From: Liolophura sinensis
Taxonomy: Eukaryota > Mollusca > Polyplacophora > Chitonida > Chitonidae
Assembly (NCBI RefSeq): GCF_032854445.1
Contig: NC_088301.1
Coordinates: 15,188,281 to 15,252,280 of the forward strand
Length of the DNA: 64,000 nt
Direction of reading: 5' to 3'
Shown: positions 48,207 through 63,200 of the stretch, one piece after another
Numbering within the stretch: the stretch's first letter is position 1
Layout: the number at the start of each line of letters is the position of its first letter
The notes under the pieces: model-generated
What the model was told of the DNA's origin: nothing
Seen by the model: the letters and a program-made list of their open reading frames with translations, nothing else
Databases searched by the model: none
Program-made: the position numbers and the translations under genes

Positions 48207-51200
48207 CTGAAAGAGACAAACAGAAACATTATAAGTACAACAGCTTTCATATGAGCGTCTCCAGCCTGACTAACGAAACCCGAAACTCATGAGACACTTC
48301 CTTTCCTACAATAAAATGAAGTGATCGGAAATTGGCAAGCATGTTTGTAGATAATAACTGATGGCAAACCTTCAGCATCCAATTGAGTTGTACCATATTG
48401 TATCGGTGATGATTTTAAGACAGACTTGGTGTTGTTGTTTTCCGTGGCCTGTGAAAAAAAAAACAAGACACTCTCTTGATAATTGATGTCATTTTCGTGA
48501 ATAACTGTTATGTGCACTTCTCAATACTTATATTTGATATTCTTTCTCTGGCATACATACATAGGATATTTTTATACCTCATAGGGTTATTCTTCGTTCT
48601 ATTGGTCGAGAGGCGGTCACATGATATTCTGCAAAACATGATGTACAGCGATCACGCGCCCAAGGAATGCAACGTCAGGCACAAAGTAATATCCCGACGA
48701 GGCAATATCCAACGATGTCGTGCTTATATCCAATGTGCGTTTATTCACCAGCAGTTATCTCCCTTTGTTATCTCTCCGACGTCTGCTTGTTGATAAAGTA
48801 AAGAAAGGGTTTACGGTTATAGTTCCGTTACCGAAGTACAGATTAGCCGATTTAAACACAACCCGAAAAGGTACACCATTTTTTCAATATAACAAAACAT
48901 ATTGTGCATGCTGTGAGACAAGCGATAGTCAATATCACTTCTCTCGCATTCCATCTCACAGAATGTAATGTCTGTATAATATTCTAAAAAATTGTTTATC
49001 AACACAGTAGAATGTTCAGAACATGTGTTTGATGACACATGTATCGTCGCCAGCATAGCCTTCCTTTTTTATTGTTTCTTTTTTTTTACTTCTTGTATGT
49101 GTGCTCAAAGATTATGCTATGTTACCTTATTTAATGCTCTGTACTATTCCTCTAACAGTTTAGAGGGGCCTTCGTGGCCCAGTTGGTTAGCGCGCTATCA
49201 CAGCGTAATGACGCAGGAGCCTCTCACTAATGTGGTCGCTGTGAGTTCAAGTCCAGCCCATGCAAACTTCATTTCCCGCCGTACGTGAGAAGGTCGGGCA
49301 GAAACCTGTAGATGATCGTGGGTTTCCTTCTTGCTCTGCCCGGTTTCCACCCACCATAATGCTGACCCCCGTCGTATAAGTGAAATATGCTTGAGTACGG
49401 TGTAAAAAACCAATCAAATTAATAAATAAACCAACAGTTCAGCATATGATCAGCTGGGAGGACCCTTTCAACAGAACGGCATAGTTAAATCCGACTAAAG
49501 TAAAGGCAACACGTAATCACTTACCTCCTGTTCGTTTATTTCATTGCTGTTTAACGACATACTCAAGCTAAAAGTTTCTGCAATACCATTTTGCCAAGCA
49601 TGTGATTGCCTTATTAGCACTCACGTGTGTGACTAGGCTTGACACACATGCGCGATATGCACAGCCCTTGAAAACGTAAGTCGAAATAGTATGATTAGGG
49701 GCCTCCGTGACCTCAATGATGTGGTAGTTGTTTGCTCAAATCCAACTGATTAGGCTCCATCTCCGCGATTGTGAGCAGATTGTAAGGGCTTCTGCCTGGT
49801 TTCCTCTCAGAATAATGCTGGAAGCCGTCGAATATTAAGCAAAATATTCTTGAGTAGGGCGTAAAACACGAATCAAATAAATAAATAATTTGATTATTTT
49901 GTACCTCGTTACCCTGTATCCAGAAGTCATACTCAAAGACTAAAGCTGTTAACTATCGACCATTAGAAAATAACTGAAGTAATAAATATTGAAGAATGTA
50001 TCAAGGACGTGGAAGCAAATAAAGACGGATGAATCTACCAATACCTTGTATAAGTACACCAAATGTTACCTTATGACTTTGTTCCTCCCAGTCCAGTCGG
50101 ACCATCATTATGACATACAAAATCGTCATTGGAGTCAGACCGGCAACCATAGCCCACCAGAAGCCTGTAAAATTAATATAATTAAGACATTTAAAATGTA
50201 CAAATATATCTGCAGTCTGCTATCGACCCGGAGACTGAGTCAACAGGTCGTGTCCAGGAATCCAAGCATGTTTGACATACGCCACATGTATACACACCGT
50301 ACTACATAAAATCCTGAACAAATCAATTCAACATAGCTTTAGTTCACATTCTGTCAACCAGTTACTACTTGTACTAAAAAAGCTTCCAATGGAGACTGCA
50401 TTCACGATTGGCCTCAGGTCTGCCATTGTAATTTACTGTACTCGAGTGATTAAGTTTAGTTATAGAAGCATTTGGTTAGAGACCAGCAGCTTTGCTATCC
50501 AAAAGTACGTGTAGGTCGTCGCCAGCTATATCCGCATATCCCATTTCACTTGACGGTTGGGTAGATCTACTACTAATATTTTTGTTTTTTGTTTCTTATT
50601 TATTTTCTATTGATTTATTTATTTTGACAACTTACCAGTAGCACCAAATCCCACATGGAACATCAAAACGATTGCCGTAGGGAGAACCACTACAAGGTAG
50701 CCCAGAGTATTCAGTACACCACCTACCCAGTGTAGCCCACATCCGCGTAAACCGCCAGCTGACACTGCCTGAAATATTTAAAGGAAAATAAAACTATTTA
50801 ATTAACTTTAGTCATTCCGAAGATGGGTTGAAACAGTCACTGATTCCTTTTTCTCTTTCTTTTGACGTGCTTAGTTGCTTTAAAAGCCACAAAACTCACC
50901 ATTCATACCTACGCACATATAGCTGTTAAGAAGAACATGGTTGTTTGAAATCAGGGTAACACGTGGTTATAAAAATAATTCGCGCCTGATTGGTTAAAAC
51001 TGAAAATATGGCGTCGCTTTCGATTTTCCCATATCTTAGTTGCACAACACCGAACAAATACAAAGCATGGTTGTTTGAAATCGGGGTAACACGTGGTTAT
51101 AAAAATAATTCGCGCCTGATTGGTTAAAACTGATAATATGGCGTCGCTTTCGATTTTCCCATATCTTAGTTGCACAACACCGAACAAATACAAAACATGG

Positions 51201-54200
51201 TTGTTTGAAATCAGGGTAAACACGTGGTTATAAAAATAATTCGTGCCTGATTGGTTAAAATTGATAATATGGCGTCGCTTTCGATTTTCCCATATCTCTG
51301 TCGCACAACACCGAAAAATACCAAAACATGGTTGTGTGAAATCGGGGTAACACGTGGTTATAAAAATAATTCGCGCCTGATTGGTTAAAACTGATAATAT
51401 GGCGTCGCTTTCGATTTTCCCATATCTCCGTCGCACAACACCGAACAAATAAAAAAGGTGCGCTTTTAAAAACTTCAAGTGGGATACTTAATAAACGCAT
51501 AAATACCTTTGGTCTAGATTTGTTTTTATACGCTCTCGTTGAATCCAGCATTCATACACATATATGCACTTTTATCCTACAATTTCTCCCACCAGATTTC
51601 AGTTTTTTTATTGGCAAGATCGGATACTCTGTGTATCCATTTCTTTCGGATTTGCCAATGTGACTGTCTCAATGCCAATATCATTCCTTTAAGCAAATAT
51701 ATTTGTGACGTACAAAAATGAGATCTGCTATAATTCTGTTGATTAGACATCAGGAAGCAGGTGGAAGCTTACCGTTACTGAATCAGAGATTAGAACCAAA
51801 CCCACAACAGGTATGAGACGAGCCACCAAATCCTTTATGATTCTGTAACAAAATGGATAAATAGACTTATCGTTGGATATGCAAAATTAGGATGACTCAG
51901 GACATTAATTAATGAGGTGATTAATAATAGGTTATTGAATGAATACCGGTAGATGTGGACGTGTTCTGTGTTTGCGTGGTGCCGAAGCTTAGGGTGTTTT
52001 TCGATTATGTGGTGTCGATAGCCCAGAACAGTCAGTCGAGTGTCGTTATTCGCAGTTGTTGTTTCGTGACTGGTCCATATGGGCTGGTGGTTTCGTGGTT
52101 AGCGTGCCAGCGCAAAGTAATGACCTAGGGACCTTTGACCAATGCGGTCGCTGTAAATTCGTGCTGGCTTTCTCTTCGGCCGTACGTGTGAAGGTCTTGC
52201 AGCAACCTGCGGATGGCGGTGAGTGTCCCGCGGGCTCTGCCCCGTTTCCTCCCACAATAATGTTGACTGCCAGTGTATAAGTGAAATAGTACTGAGTTCG
52301 GCGTAAAGCACCAATAAAATAAATAAATTTAAGAATCGGTGTGTATGGGTTGAATATTAACTGTTTACTTGCCTGTCATTTGTAAATACCAGTGGTATGA
52401 CATCCTTCATTATAACCATTAACGCTGAGAAAAAGGCTGTGACACAACCTTTAAAATGAGAAGTTTACTTTGTCATAGAGAAATACCAACGTAAAACCCA
52501 AATATACATGTACGTTTAAATATTCTCTGTTTATTTTTAGGGTAGTATTTTCTGTAGGGTCATTTAGAAAATTGATTTAATTTTTTAATTGATGTTTAAA
52601 TGTTACAAAATACTAATTACATATTGAAATAAATTTAGCATTAATCGAGGTCTACTTTATAAAGGATAAAATACGTTGTAAAGCCATACTACTTAAACAG
52701 GCAAAATTTAGGTCACCTGCACGCATGCAACGTTAGAAATTATTATACCTAACACCAAATAAAATCCCTTTAAAATAAAAATTTTACACTTATTTCAGAA
52801 CAACTGGAGAGTTACACGGTTTGCAGTTACAAGTTGAACTTTAAACTTTTACCTGAAGGTCTCTATTATCCAAGTTAGAATTAGAGGTGATATCATCAAA
52901 ACTGAAAGACTTAATTTCATTTACCACCAGGCCCTAACTCGACAGTGCGGTAAAGCAGTTTGTCAGGGTTCTTGTTGGCGAACACCGACTAGCTGTATGC
53001 TGCATTTTGACCAAAAAATAGGTTTATGTTAAAAAGGAACCTCTTTACCTACACGATGTAATTTGAGCCACACGATATGAAGTTTTAGCACCGTTACCGT
53101 TCCCAGACCCAATGTTCTGCCCCACCCGAATGCTGCAGGCTATAGCAAAACCCAGAACTACCTGCCGAAGAGAGAAGAAAACATGAAATGGTTAGTATTT
53201 GAAATGTTTCCTGATTTGGTCAAGCCTCACTAAATGTTGATTTTTGTCTGATTTTCTCATGTCCAGCTCATGCTGGCTCCTTCTCTGATCGCATACAAGT
53301 CTATCAGCAACATGTGGATGCTTATGCACTTCCCACATTAATGATGGTTGCTCTCGCATACGTGAGATATCCATAAGTACGGCGTAAACCACCAAAAAAA
53401 TAAATAAGTAAATAATATTTTAATTCTATATTCGTTCAGTGTTTTCAAGCGTTGACCCAGTTCGTCCTAGTTCAGGTCTTCTGTTTGACGGAAAATTATG
53501 TAGGATTCTGTTAATTGCTGTAATACGTCACCATACATGTATACTAAAAAGTAATTCATATAAGCAGTGCAGCGTAGGAGATAATAATGTGATCTTTTTA
53601 GGTAATAAATCGTTGACATTCATAAAAAGACAACATTCAGATCGTGGCATTTGGTGGCAAAAATCAGTCCAACGAAGACCATTTGTCATGTACGTGAACC
53701 AATATGGTCTGCATCTTTGTACATCATATATGTGAAAGTTCGACCTTAACTTGCCATTACTCGGTGGTTTACCTATAAATGAAAAATTTTTTAGTATTGT
53801 GTTAAAAATAATCAAATAAATAAATAAAAATAGGACTTTATTCTAATGTCATCATCACAATGTAGCTTACCATATACATCCCCCAATCTATCTGAAATGA
53901 TATTGCTATGGCTCCTTGTTCTACAATCCCCAGCAGCCCTGGAAAGCAATATTAACAACATGTAAACCCAATGAGTGTAAAAGGATACGATGAATTTGCA
54001 AATCGTCCACACTGTAAAAAGTACTCTGTTAAATTGAACAGATATAAGGTGCTGAGATTCATATGACTGTTGTAGATTGCATTGGTTTACGGCAGCAAAT
54101 TCAAGCATGGTGATCAATGGGATATCAGGAATTGTCAGCACCATGATAATGAACTGAATCTTGGGTTACATAGCTGCATTTCAGACCATAATGAATTGAA

Positions 54201-57200
54201 ATACGGCCATTTTCTTCGTGTTTAGCACTCTGGCAGTTTCCCGGGTTTTTATCCAAACGGTTCATTGTACTCATATAATGATAAGATACAGGCTAATTTT
54301 ATGGCCGACTAGTCCCGATATGGTCAACTTTATCGGGCTGATTTTCGGATTGAATACTTGACACATGGCTTCATCAAGACAGCCTAGAGACCAAGTTGAA
54401 GTTGTAGATCCTTTTGTTCGTTTTCAATAAAATTATGCCCGAAAAATTATTTCGTTCTATTATGGACTGCTGTGCACAGCTGTTATTCCAGCAGCTCAAA
54501 CCAGTAAGGGACACGTACTTCTTGAGCAATACCTCTGGAATGCGTCTTCATTAAAATATTCGTAGAAATCCTAGTTTAAATGGCTTTTAATACACATTAA
54601 CACAAAGTTTTCTCTAAATGCTTTTGTTCGTAACGGAAATATTGTTCTTTTGTGCGGTAGCCACATAGCTACTAGTCTTTTTAAAGTTAAAGAAAAGCTA
54701 AAATATGAAGTAAGATTCATCCGACAGGCAACTGAAAACTGTGGCTAAAATAGCTATTCATCATTTTATATGTTTTGATGGGTGCTCGATACATTAAAAT
54801 GTTTGTTTCTATGGTGGGCCATATTGGCCATACTCATTCTTTCTTTCTCTTACGTCCATCACAAGGAAGGAATTGTTGAAAACATTGTTGGAGTAATCTT
54901 TCACTCATCTGTAAAAGGATCTATTCTAACATTTAATGTCGTGTGTAAAGTCTGCAAAACGTCATGTGACGTCAGAGTTTCTAACCATTGGCAGTATGGT
55001 CCAATTTATTTAACTTAGAATTTAAACGTTTGAATGCGTTTGTCTATTAAATATTTGTATAAGTATTTGTATGTATAGTTTCATGTAGTGAGGCCTACTT
55101 CGATTTTGTGCCGTCTTTCCCTTCAATGATCTAAAGCATTTTTTAAAATTTTGTATCATAAATGTTGCTTTTGGTTATTACAGTATAAAGCTATAATACA
55201 GTAAAGTTTTCCGAATAATGTTCCTTTCTACATTTCGATTCTTCTTACCAGATAGAAAAACACCAACTTCAAAGGCACACCATTCAGCAACAACCATCAC
55301 AAGTCCTGCCAGCGCAAGCTTTAGGAAACCTCCCCAGTCATCCAACGCTTTCAAAGACCATCCTGTAAATTAGATAAATCGATTTGAAATAGACTTATTG
55401 AATAATTCTCATGATATATTCAATTAATTCTTGTTTTCAGTGTTGACATTCTTGTTATATTCAGATCTGTTCAGATCTGAGGCCGGGGTAGGGTCACAAC
55501 AAAAACTTTGGAAATAGTAATTTCTGTTGCCTCGCTTGGCGTTCAGTACAGAGAGGTTACAACCAGGAAACGGAGCTGGTTGGCCTCGTGTCAGTATAAT
55601 GTGACTGGTGGGGGGGGGGGGGGGGCTGGGGGGTCATGTCTGCGGCCTTCGGCATGATACCCTAATCGAGGTATCATTTGGCGGCATGGACTCGCCCTGT
55701 CACTATATGTACACACATCTAATGACCGTTCGTGATGTTACGTCAGTTGTGTATATTTTTTACTCCGGTTGCGTATCAAGTCAATAACTTCCACCACGTA
55801 ATTATGTCTATGACGTTGTGGTAGGCCGACTATATTTTGAAGCTTGGCATGAAGGCTTCTGCCTATGAAAGCAGCTATATAATAGTAATGCAGTATATTA
55901 AAAAGACAGAACGAGTCGGAGAACCGGACAGAAACTGGCTCTTTTCTGTTACAGGTTTGTACTGAGGGGACGCATGAGTGTCACATAATTAGTTGAAATA
56001 ATTACGCTGGTATAATTGCTTGACAATCGATTTAGGCTATCAGTACTTTCCAAAGACTAATTACTTATAGTCTGAGAGCTCAAGGAACTGATTGACTGCA
56101 GTTTTGATATCGATGTTGTTTGTATAATCCTTACGAACCTGCAAGATCATTTAACCTAGACTGTGTCATGGTGGACCGTAGGTACGTTTTTAGCCTACGG
56201 AGAGCAGACAAAGACCTTTCGCTTGTTGCATTTGTGGCTGGCATAACAAGGATCAGACGACAGAGAAAAAGGTCCTCTCATGGTGTGACATATCAGAAAA
56301 AAGGGAAGTCAGAGACTTCAAATCAACAGGCAAGTCTTCTCGTTCGCCAAATTTTACAGAAGGTGTATCTAACTGAGTACTTAGTCTATCTTTATCAAAA
56401 TCTGATGTGTAGAATGCTGCCACGGCTTCTATTTGCTGACTGTACTCTTTATTATTGCAGGCATTCAGAAGCAGATCCTGAAGATTTTTATATTGTCGGA
56501 AGCCCGGCTGATCAATCCTGCCTTGAATTGTATTAATGGTAGGATGAAGAACATGAAGAACAAGTACTGTTGCCCGTGCACCTCTTGTGGAGTCTCAGAA
56601 AACTTCTTATCCTGATGGCGTCTTGCCTTTGTGCGTTAACAAGGGATCTTCTACGTCAAGTGATTTTTCGTTTTGGAGAGTCTTCTCGAAAAACAGGTGA
56701 AAATCTCGGTTCTGCCTTATTTTCTGAAGGCTTTTAACAGTCAAAGAAGTAATTTCTTGACCTACTGCTGTTGCCAGATTTGGACTTTGTTATGTTTAAC
56801 AAAGATTATCGGAGTGCTTAAGAATAAGGTGTGAGAGTGATATTCCCCAGAAAAGATCCAATTTTTTTCATTTGTGACTGCACTCCAATAATCCTGGCTT
56901 TCACTTCAGTGTCTGTTGCACATTGTAGTGCCTCTTCCCACAGATTAAATAAAACCTCATAGTTATCAAGAATGCTCTCACTGAATTTGCACGAACTGTC
57001 CAGCGCGCAGGACAAAGTACTCTAGCTCCAGGTATATCGGGTTGAATATTAGTTTTCAGGTTATCAAACAATGCTTCACGCCTAGGTGAGTATTTGATCA
57101 ATTTACAGATTTCGTGCCAAAGCGTGTTTAGCACCTTTTACCTCTTTGATGGCGTCGTTGCACGTAAGATTTAATGAGTGGCCATAACAGTGTGTGAACA

Positions 57201-60200
57201 ACGCTTTCGGTTCCAATTCCTGTAACCTGACAGCCACGCCAGATTTTCTCCCACTCACATTGCTCGCACCATCATAACATTGCCCTCCGCATTCTCCTGT
57301 TGATACATTCATTCTACGTCCAAAATTACTTTTACCAAAGTTTCAGCAGTGATGTCATCTACTTTGTAAACCTCAAGGAAATCGTCGTGGACAATAAAAT
57401 TCTCTCCTACCCACCCAAAAACTAGTACGACCTGTTCATGATTGGAAACGTCAGCTAACTCATCTACCATTATACAGTAAAACTCGGAGCGATGGATAGA
57501 CTTCAGAATTTCATTTATGACCTGTCTTGAAAGAACACAAATTATTTCATTCTGAATGTTATGCGATACATATTTTTTGATTTCTTTTTTAACCACTGTA
57601 GAATAGACGGGTCGTCACTTCCACGCTAAATAAGAATCTGCGTGAAGCTCCCATCGTCATCTGCAGCAGCACTGCTTCCACGGAATGGTAAATCCTATGG
57701 ACATAAGTGAGGTATATTTTCAAATATTTTATATATAATGCGCCTATTTTCCGCCTTTTCTTCAGCATGCGCTTGACTGAGGGATTCGCCAATATCTCTT
57801 GTACTTGCTGGTAAGGTAATGAGACGTCCAACGGCTTCTATATGACACTTGCTAACTTCGTCTTCTCTATATACGCCATGTGCTTCTTATACATATTATT
57901 CTTATACATAGATAAGTCGGTATTTTCTTTATAATGCAGCCAGGTGTCTTTATCAAACCAATCCATTTGAAACTTTCGTTTAACAACAGTTTTTTTTTCC
58001 AAACCCACGGAAAATCAAACGATCTGGGTTGATTTGAAGTAGATCACACACGCATCGACATTTTGAATTTTTATCTTCGAAATAATTAAGTTTGACTGAA
58101 ACGAGCAATGAATTAACCAAATTGAAGTCTGAGTACTTCTACAACTAGGCCTACAACTGTAAAGGAATCAACCGGTTACTAGATTTGTTTTTTTTTTCAT
58201 TGGTGTTTTACGCCGTACTCAAGAATATTTCACTTATACCACTGCGGCCAGCATTATGGGGTAAACCCGCTACGATCCGCAGGTTGCTGGCAGACCTTCC
58301 CACGTACGGACGGAGCGGACAGTATTTATACACAGGCTGTTATATCAAAAGATCGACATTAGTGCTGTCAGAAAACAGGGCCATCTGTGCAGTCTTCTGC
58401 CGGCCCACAGATTCAATATCGTGAAAGTGAGTAAATTATCTGCAAAAATATACTCTTTGGGACTTAAATTATATACATGACGGCATAATTTTCCGATATG
58501 TATGATCGGTTAAGCCCCGAATTTAGAAAATTTATTTGCCACTAGGGAAGAAAATCGGGTAGGCCTATCCCACTGATGTACATTGCCGAAAGATGTAGAA
58601 TTCGAGGTCCAATTTTCGCTACCTAGTGAAAGCTTGACGCCCATATTTCACCCAAATAATTGTATTTTCCTGCGCCACTGCACACGGATATGTGCGCCAA
58701 TAATAAGAATTCAGCACGTTATATATTTTAAGGTACTTCCTAATTTTGGACTCCAGAAATGTCTTTCAACGTCTCTCCGGCCATCTGGCGGTCCTTAGCT
58801 TCCGGGGCCTAGGCGGACCCTGGACCCTCGCCTAATGGACTGAGACAGTTTGGGCATTCTTAATTTACTTCCGTGATTAACCCCAAACATTCATTCATTC
58901 ATTCTTCGTGAAGTACGCGCATGTGTTCCACTGTGACACTTGTTTATTTTCTTTCGCCAAAGTATTTTCGTGCTCATCTTAGCACTGTGGGGCACACAAC
59001 TGTTGCACACAGCAATCGCGAGGCAGTTACCGCATCGGCTCAAACCATGTGTAAAGCCCGAACAGTTCAAGCAAGACTTATAGACCACACACGATCATAC
59101 ATCTTTTGTATCATTAATTTTTGCAGGCGAGGGCAAGGTTTAAAATTTATTTACTATTATTTGATTGATGTTTAGAGCCACTCTCTAAGATATTTCCAGT
59201 TTAAGGGGTAGATGAATCGTTAGTGTTTGGAGTAAACCACCAACCTTTGGCGAGTTACTGACGAACTAACATGATGTGATGTATACCGATGGAAAACATA
59301 TGACCTTTAGCGAATGTGAACATGTCAACAGTCAACTGCTTTTAAAGGCCCTAAGGCCAAAGCAAATAGGGGAATCTTGGAGATCGAGTGCCGAAGAATG
59401 AGACAAATTCTACGCTTCGGATGACTTGGAGACTCAATTCCTTATATAGGAGCTGATATAAAAAAAAGCAATGCCTTTATATGTCAGATGCTTACCTTCC
59501 CAACTGTCTTTGTGCATTCCACTTTTCCAGATGTAGACTATGGTTATCAGGCAGAAGAAGGCCCAAGACAAGGCGAGAGCGGCTGCGGATCCCCTGTTTA
59601 TGTGACAACAGAAGGGAATGGTGACAGCAGGAATACATGAATCACAAAGCCAGCACTGCTTCTGAGAACAGCACGCAATAGCATATCACCAGGCTATGAC
59701 ATGGTAACTAGATTACGAACGAACTTATTTTCTGTTATGCTGAATTATTCATTGCTAAACACACTCGCCAAATAAATGGAGATTGCGTGATCTGGTTAGC
59801 GTTCTAGCGCGACACAATGACCCAGGAGCCTCTCACCACTGCGGTTTGTGTGAGTTCAAGTCCAGTTCATGCTGGTTTCCTCTTCCCCAGGGATCTGATC
59901 GGTAGCCTCCCACCATAATGCTGTCCGCCGTTGAATAAGTGAAATATTCTTGACTATGGCGCAAAACACCAATCAAATGAATAAAATAGCCAAACTATAC
60001 ATTTATTTCCTCAAAATAAAAATTTTCATTTTAATTAAAAAAATCTAACCGTTCGCTGTTGTACTAAAATATTTGACCGAAAGGAACTGCCAATTAAACC
60101 TTGTAGCTAACTGGAAACGCGATATTTGTTGGCACACACAAAAAATTAATATGTGATGCTGCATGTAGAATGTATTATGTTTTTATGACGTAATATTGCG

Positions 60201-63200
60201 TCATATTTAACATAATATCACGTTAGTCTTACAGAACCTTTATGTTGAATTAATAGAATATGTGGGTTATATTTAACCGAGGTTGATGACTCGTTGATAT
60301 GTTGTGGAAGGAGCTTTTCGAGTTGTGGATCAAAAATTACGCACCCAAATAACATATGGCATGTCCAGAGCAACATTTAAGCAGATCCCGAAAACGGGAA
60401 ATGTTCTACACAATATTAAACGAACAAAAATGACCACTTCACATCCTGGTTTTTTCCCTGAAGGAACCGGCGCAGTGACGTAATTAGGGGTTAATTGTCT
60501 GGAAAATTTTTTCGTGCATCAGTTTTAATATTACTTTCTTATGACTGTCACACAGTTTTTGAGTATTAAACCCATTCAAGTTTGCTATGCTTAACATTCA
60601 AGAACCCTGTAGGCCCATGTAAGTTTTTACAACAAGCGTGCTTCAATAGCCTCGGAATATTATACGAAACGTATGAATGGGTTATAAAGTCAGCTCATCA
60701 AAGAGCATACACACTTCTGACGGCTTTTTTATTCTGAACGTGGGAATTTCCTGTAAACATACCTTATTCCCAGGTTAAGCACATACACTATCAGGTACTG
60801 CGCTGCAGCGTTGAAGACATTCCCCAAAAATCCCAGTATCACCGTTGGAACAACAACATTCTGTAAAAAAGTGAGGCATTACATGAATGAATATAAAGCT
60901 AATTCACAAAGGACGAGTGAACACAATTTACTAAGCTATTACGGCTGAGAGCTTTGTAAAAGAAGTCACATTTAGTTGATGTACGCTCCCCATTTCTCTT
61001 CCTCTTTGAACTTAGCGACAATAAGCGGTCAACGATGCTCCTCTGGCCGTGTGGACAATGTAATGTTTGTTGAAGGCCATGTGACTTCCATCCAAATGGT
61101 GTGTATATCTTCATGAATTTATTTATTTATTTGGTGTTTTATACCGTACTCAAGAATATTTCACTTATACGACGGCGGCCAGCATTATGGTGGGAGGAAA
61201 CCAGGCACAGTATGGTGGAAACCCACGGCCATCTGCAGGTTGCTGACACATCTTCTCACGTACGGCTGAAGAGGAAACCAATGAGAAAACACCCATCATC
61301 TCCAGGCAGCCGACAATCCTCCCGATTTATTTATTTGATTGGTGTTTTACGCCGTACTCAAGAATATCCCTCCCGATTTAAGACTACAGCCGAAACAAGC
61401 AGAGTTAAATGTTAACACGTTTAAACACATTGGTCAAGAGAAAACAACACCAACCTGAGTCTGAAGAAACCGGATAGAAACCTGGTAGATGAAATTGAAC
61501 TGGAAAGACAATCAGTAAACGGGATATTTGACGGATTCACAATAATCGAGTCATAAAAATCAGTTAACAATGATTTGCAAAAGATAAACTTTCACCGACC
61601 AGATCTGATAAATAATTTGCATCATACTTCAAAACCCCTGACCCCTTCGATGGACTAATGGTTAGAGCGTCAAAATGTTTACGCCTCAAAATCGGGAGAC
61701 CCGGGATCAAACCCTGGTCGGAGTCGTACCAAAGGCTTTAAGAAAGGTACTTGTTGCTGCCTCGCATGGCGTTCAGCACTGAGAAGATAGAGCAAGGTAT
61801 CAGGACTGGTTGGCCTGGTGTCAGTATAATGTGAATAAGTGGGGTGTCATATCTGGTATCTTTGGCATGATACCTAAGTGGTGGCAGGACTTTGGCGGCA
61901 TGGACTCGCCCGGCCACAAGGAGACACAGTACTTGTACATACACCTAAAGACACAAACACTGAAAAATTGTTAAGTACGACGTTGAATCCCACGCATTCA
62001 TTTATTCATCCATTCAAAGCTCCTATAATCGATTGATGTCCTATGTGAATTGATTAAATCAAATGATGAACTCACAATTAGGCCTGGCATGAAGAACAGC
62101 AAGTAGTCTCCTGCTAGCCTGTGTGACAAACAAATGAGTTAGTACTAAATGTCCAAATAAAAAATTAAAAATATTAAAATTCATGCATAAATGCATGATT
62201 ATGTGATCACAGTTTTAAGGGGAGTACAATATGTCCCTCCATTGTCGGTTATCCAACAAACATATCGACTTCAAGCCGTATGCGCAGTCGAACGAGCTTC
62301 AGTTGAATCTGAACAGTTGACTTCATTGATAAAGTACTGCTAATGAACAACGTTTCACGCTAATAAGCTTGTGAGAATCCTTACACATTTGACAATAGTA
62401 AGTTTAAATCAAAGTTTCAACCCTTTATTTCGTTTTATTTTAATTTTCCATAAATTGGGTAAAAATTTGGCTCCCCATTAATTTTGAAGATTATTTAAAT
62501 CCGTCTTACCTGCTGACGACTGGGTCTTGGTGCAGTAATAATAAAAAACGCTCAGCATTTAAGTGGAAACTCCAACAGACCAATGTAGACAGTGATATAA
62601 TGATCAAACCTGAAACGTCATACACACATTAAATATACCAAATATAACTATTTGCTCATATTCATAAACGACAAAGGATAGGACTAAACTTTTGATTTAT
62701 TGATTTATTGATTTGATTATGTATTTATTGAAATTATCAAGAATATTTCGCTTATACTATGGCGGCCAGCATTATGGTGAGAAGAAACAGAGCAGAGTCC
62801 GGGGCGAAACAACCCACCATCCGCAGGTTCCTGCAAGCCCTTCCCACGTACGACCGAAGGGAAGCCAGCATGAGCTGGACTTGAACTCACAGCGACCGCA
62901 TTGTTGAGAGGCATGCTAACTTTTGCCACCACTGAAAGAAGTATTCTTATTGGCACTGTGTATGGTGTTTAAATGGTACCTATCTGTGTAGGTTATCAAC
63001 GAAGATGCCTTTGGTCTATATAAAGCAATGGTGAACTTCTAATGTAGGGGTCTCTACAATAGTACTGCGATATCGACAATGTGGCGTTATGCCATAATCA
63101 TTTATTCTAAATTAGGCCGTTGTAAACCTTTGTGCACTTTTACAGTTTCTAGAACTTTATAAAGAGGCAGATTCCTGTTCATTTGTAGATTACTTCGGCC

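Noticed and set aside
49525-49580. Possible extra MATE exon between visible exons 13 and 14 (good donor and acceptor on the minus strand)
   Set aside because: Phase does not fit and the frame that does fit has a stop. Most of it is a degenerate SINE-A tail.
50951-51551. Minus-strand frames of up to 175 codons with repeated CCATxIWENRKRRH-like phrases
   Set aside because: By-product of the 130-bp tandem array, which is read in a different frame in each unit; it lies within a MATE intron.
52863-52911. Possible 49-nt MATE exon between visible exons 9 and 10
   Set aside because: Has splice-like ends, but joining exons 9 and 10 directly already matches the family spacing residue for residue.
56120-56536. 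138-codon plus-strand open frame
   Set aside because: Partly antisense to the hAT transposase relic; no domain resemblance.
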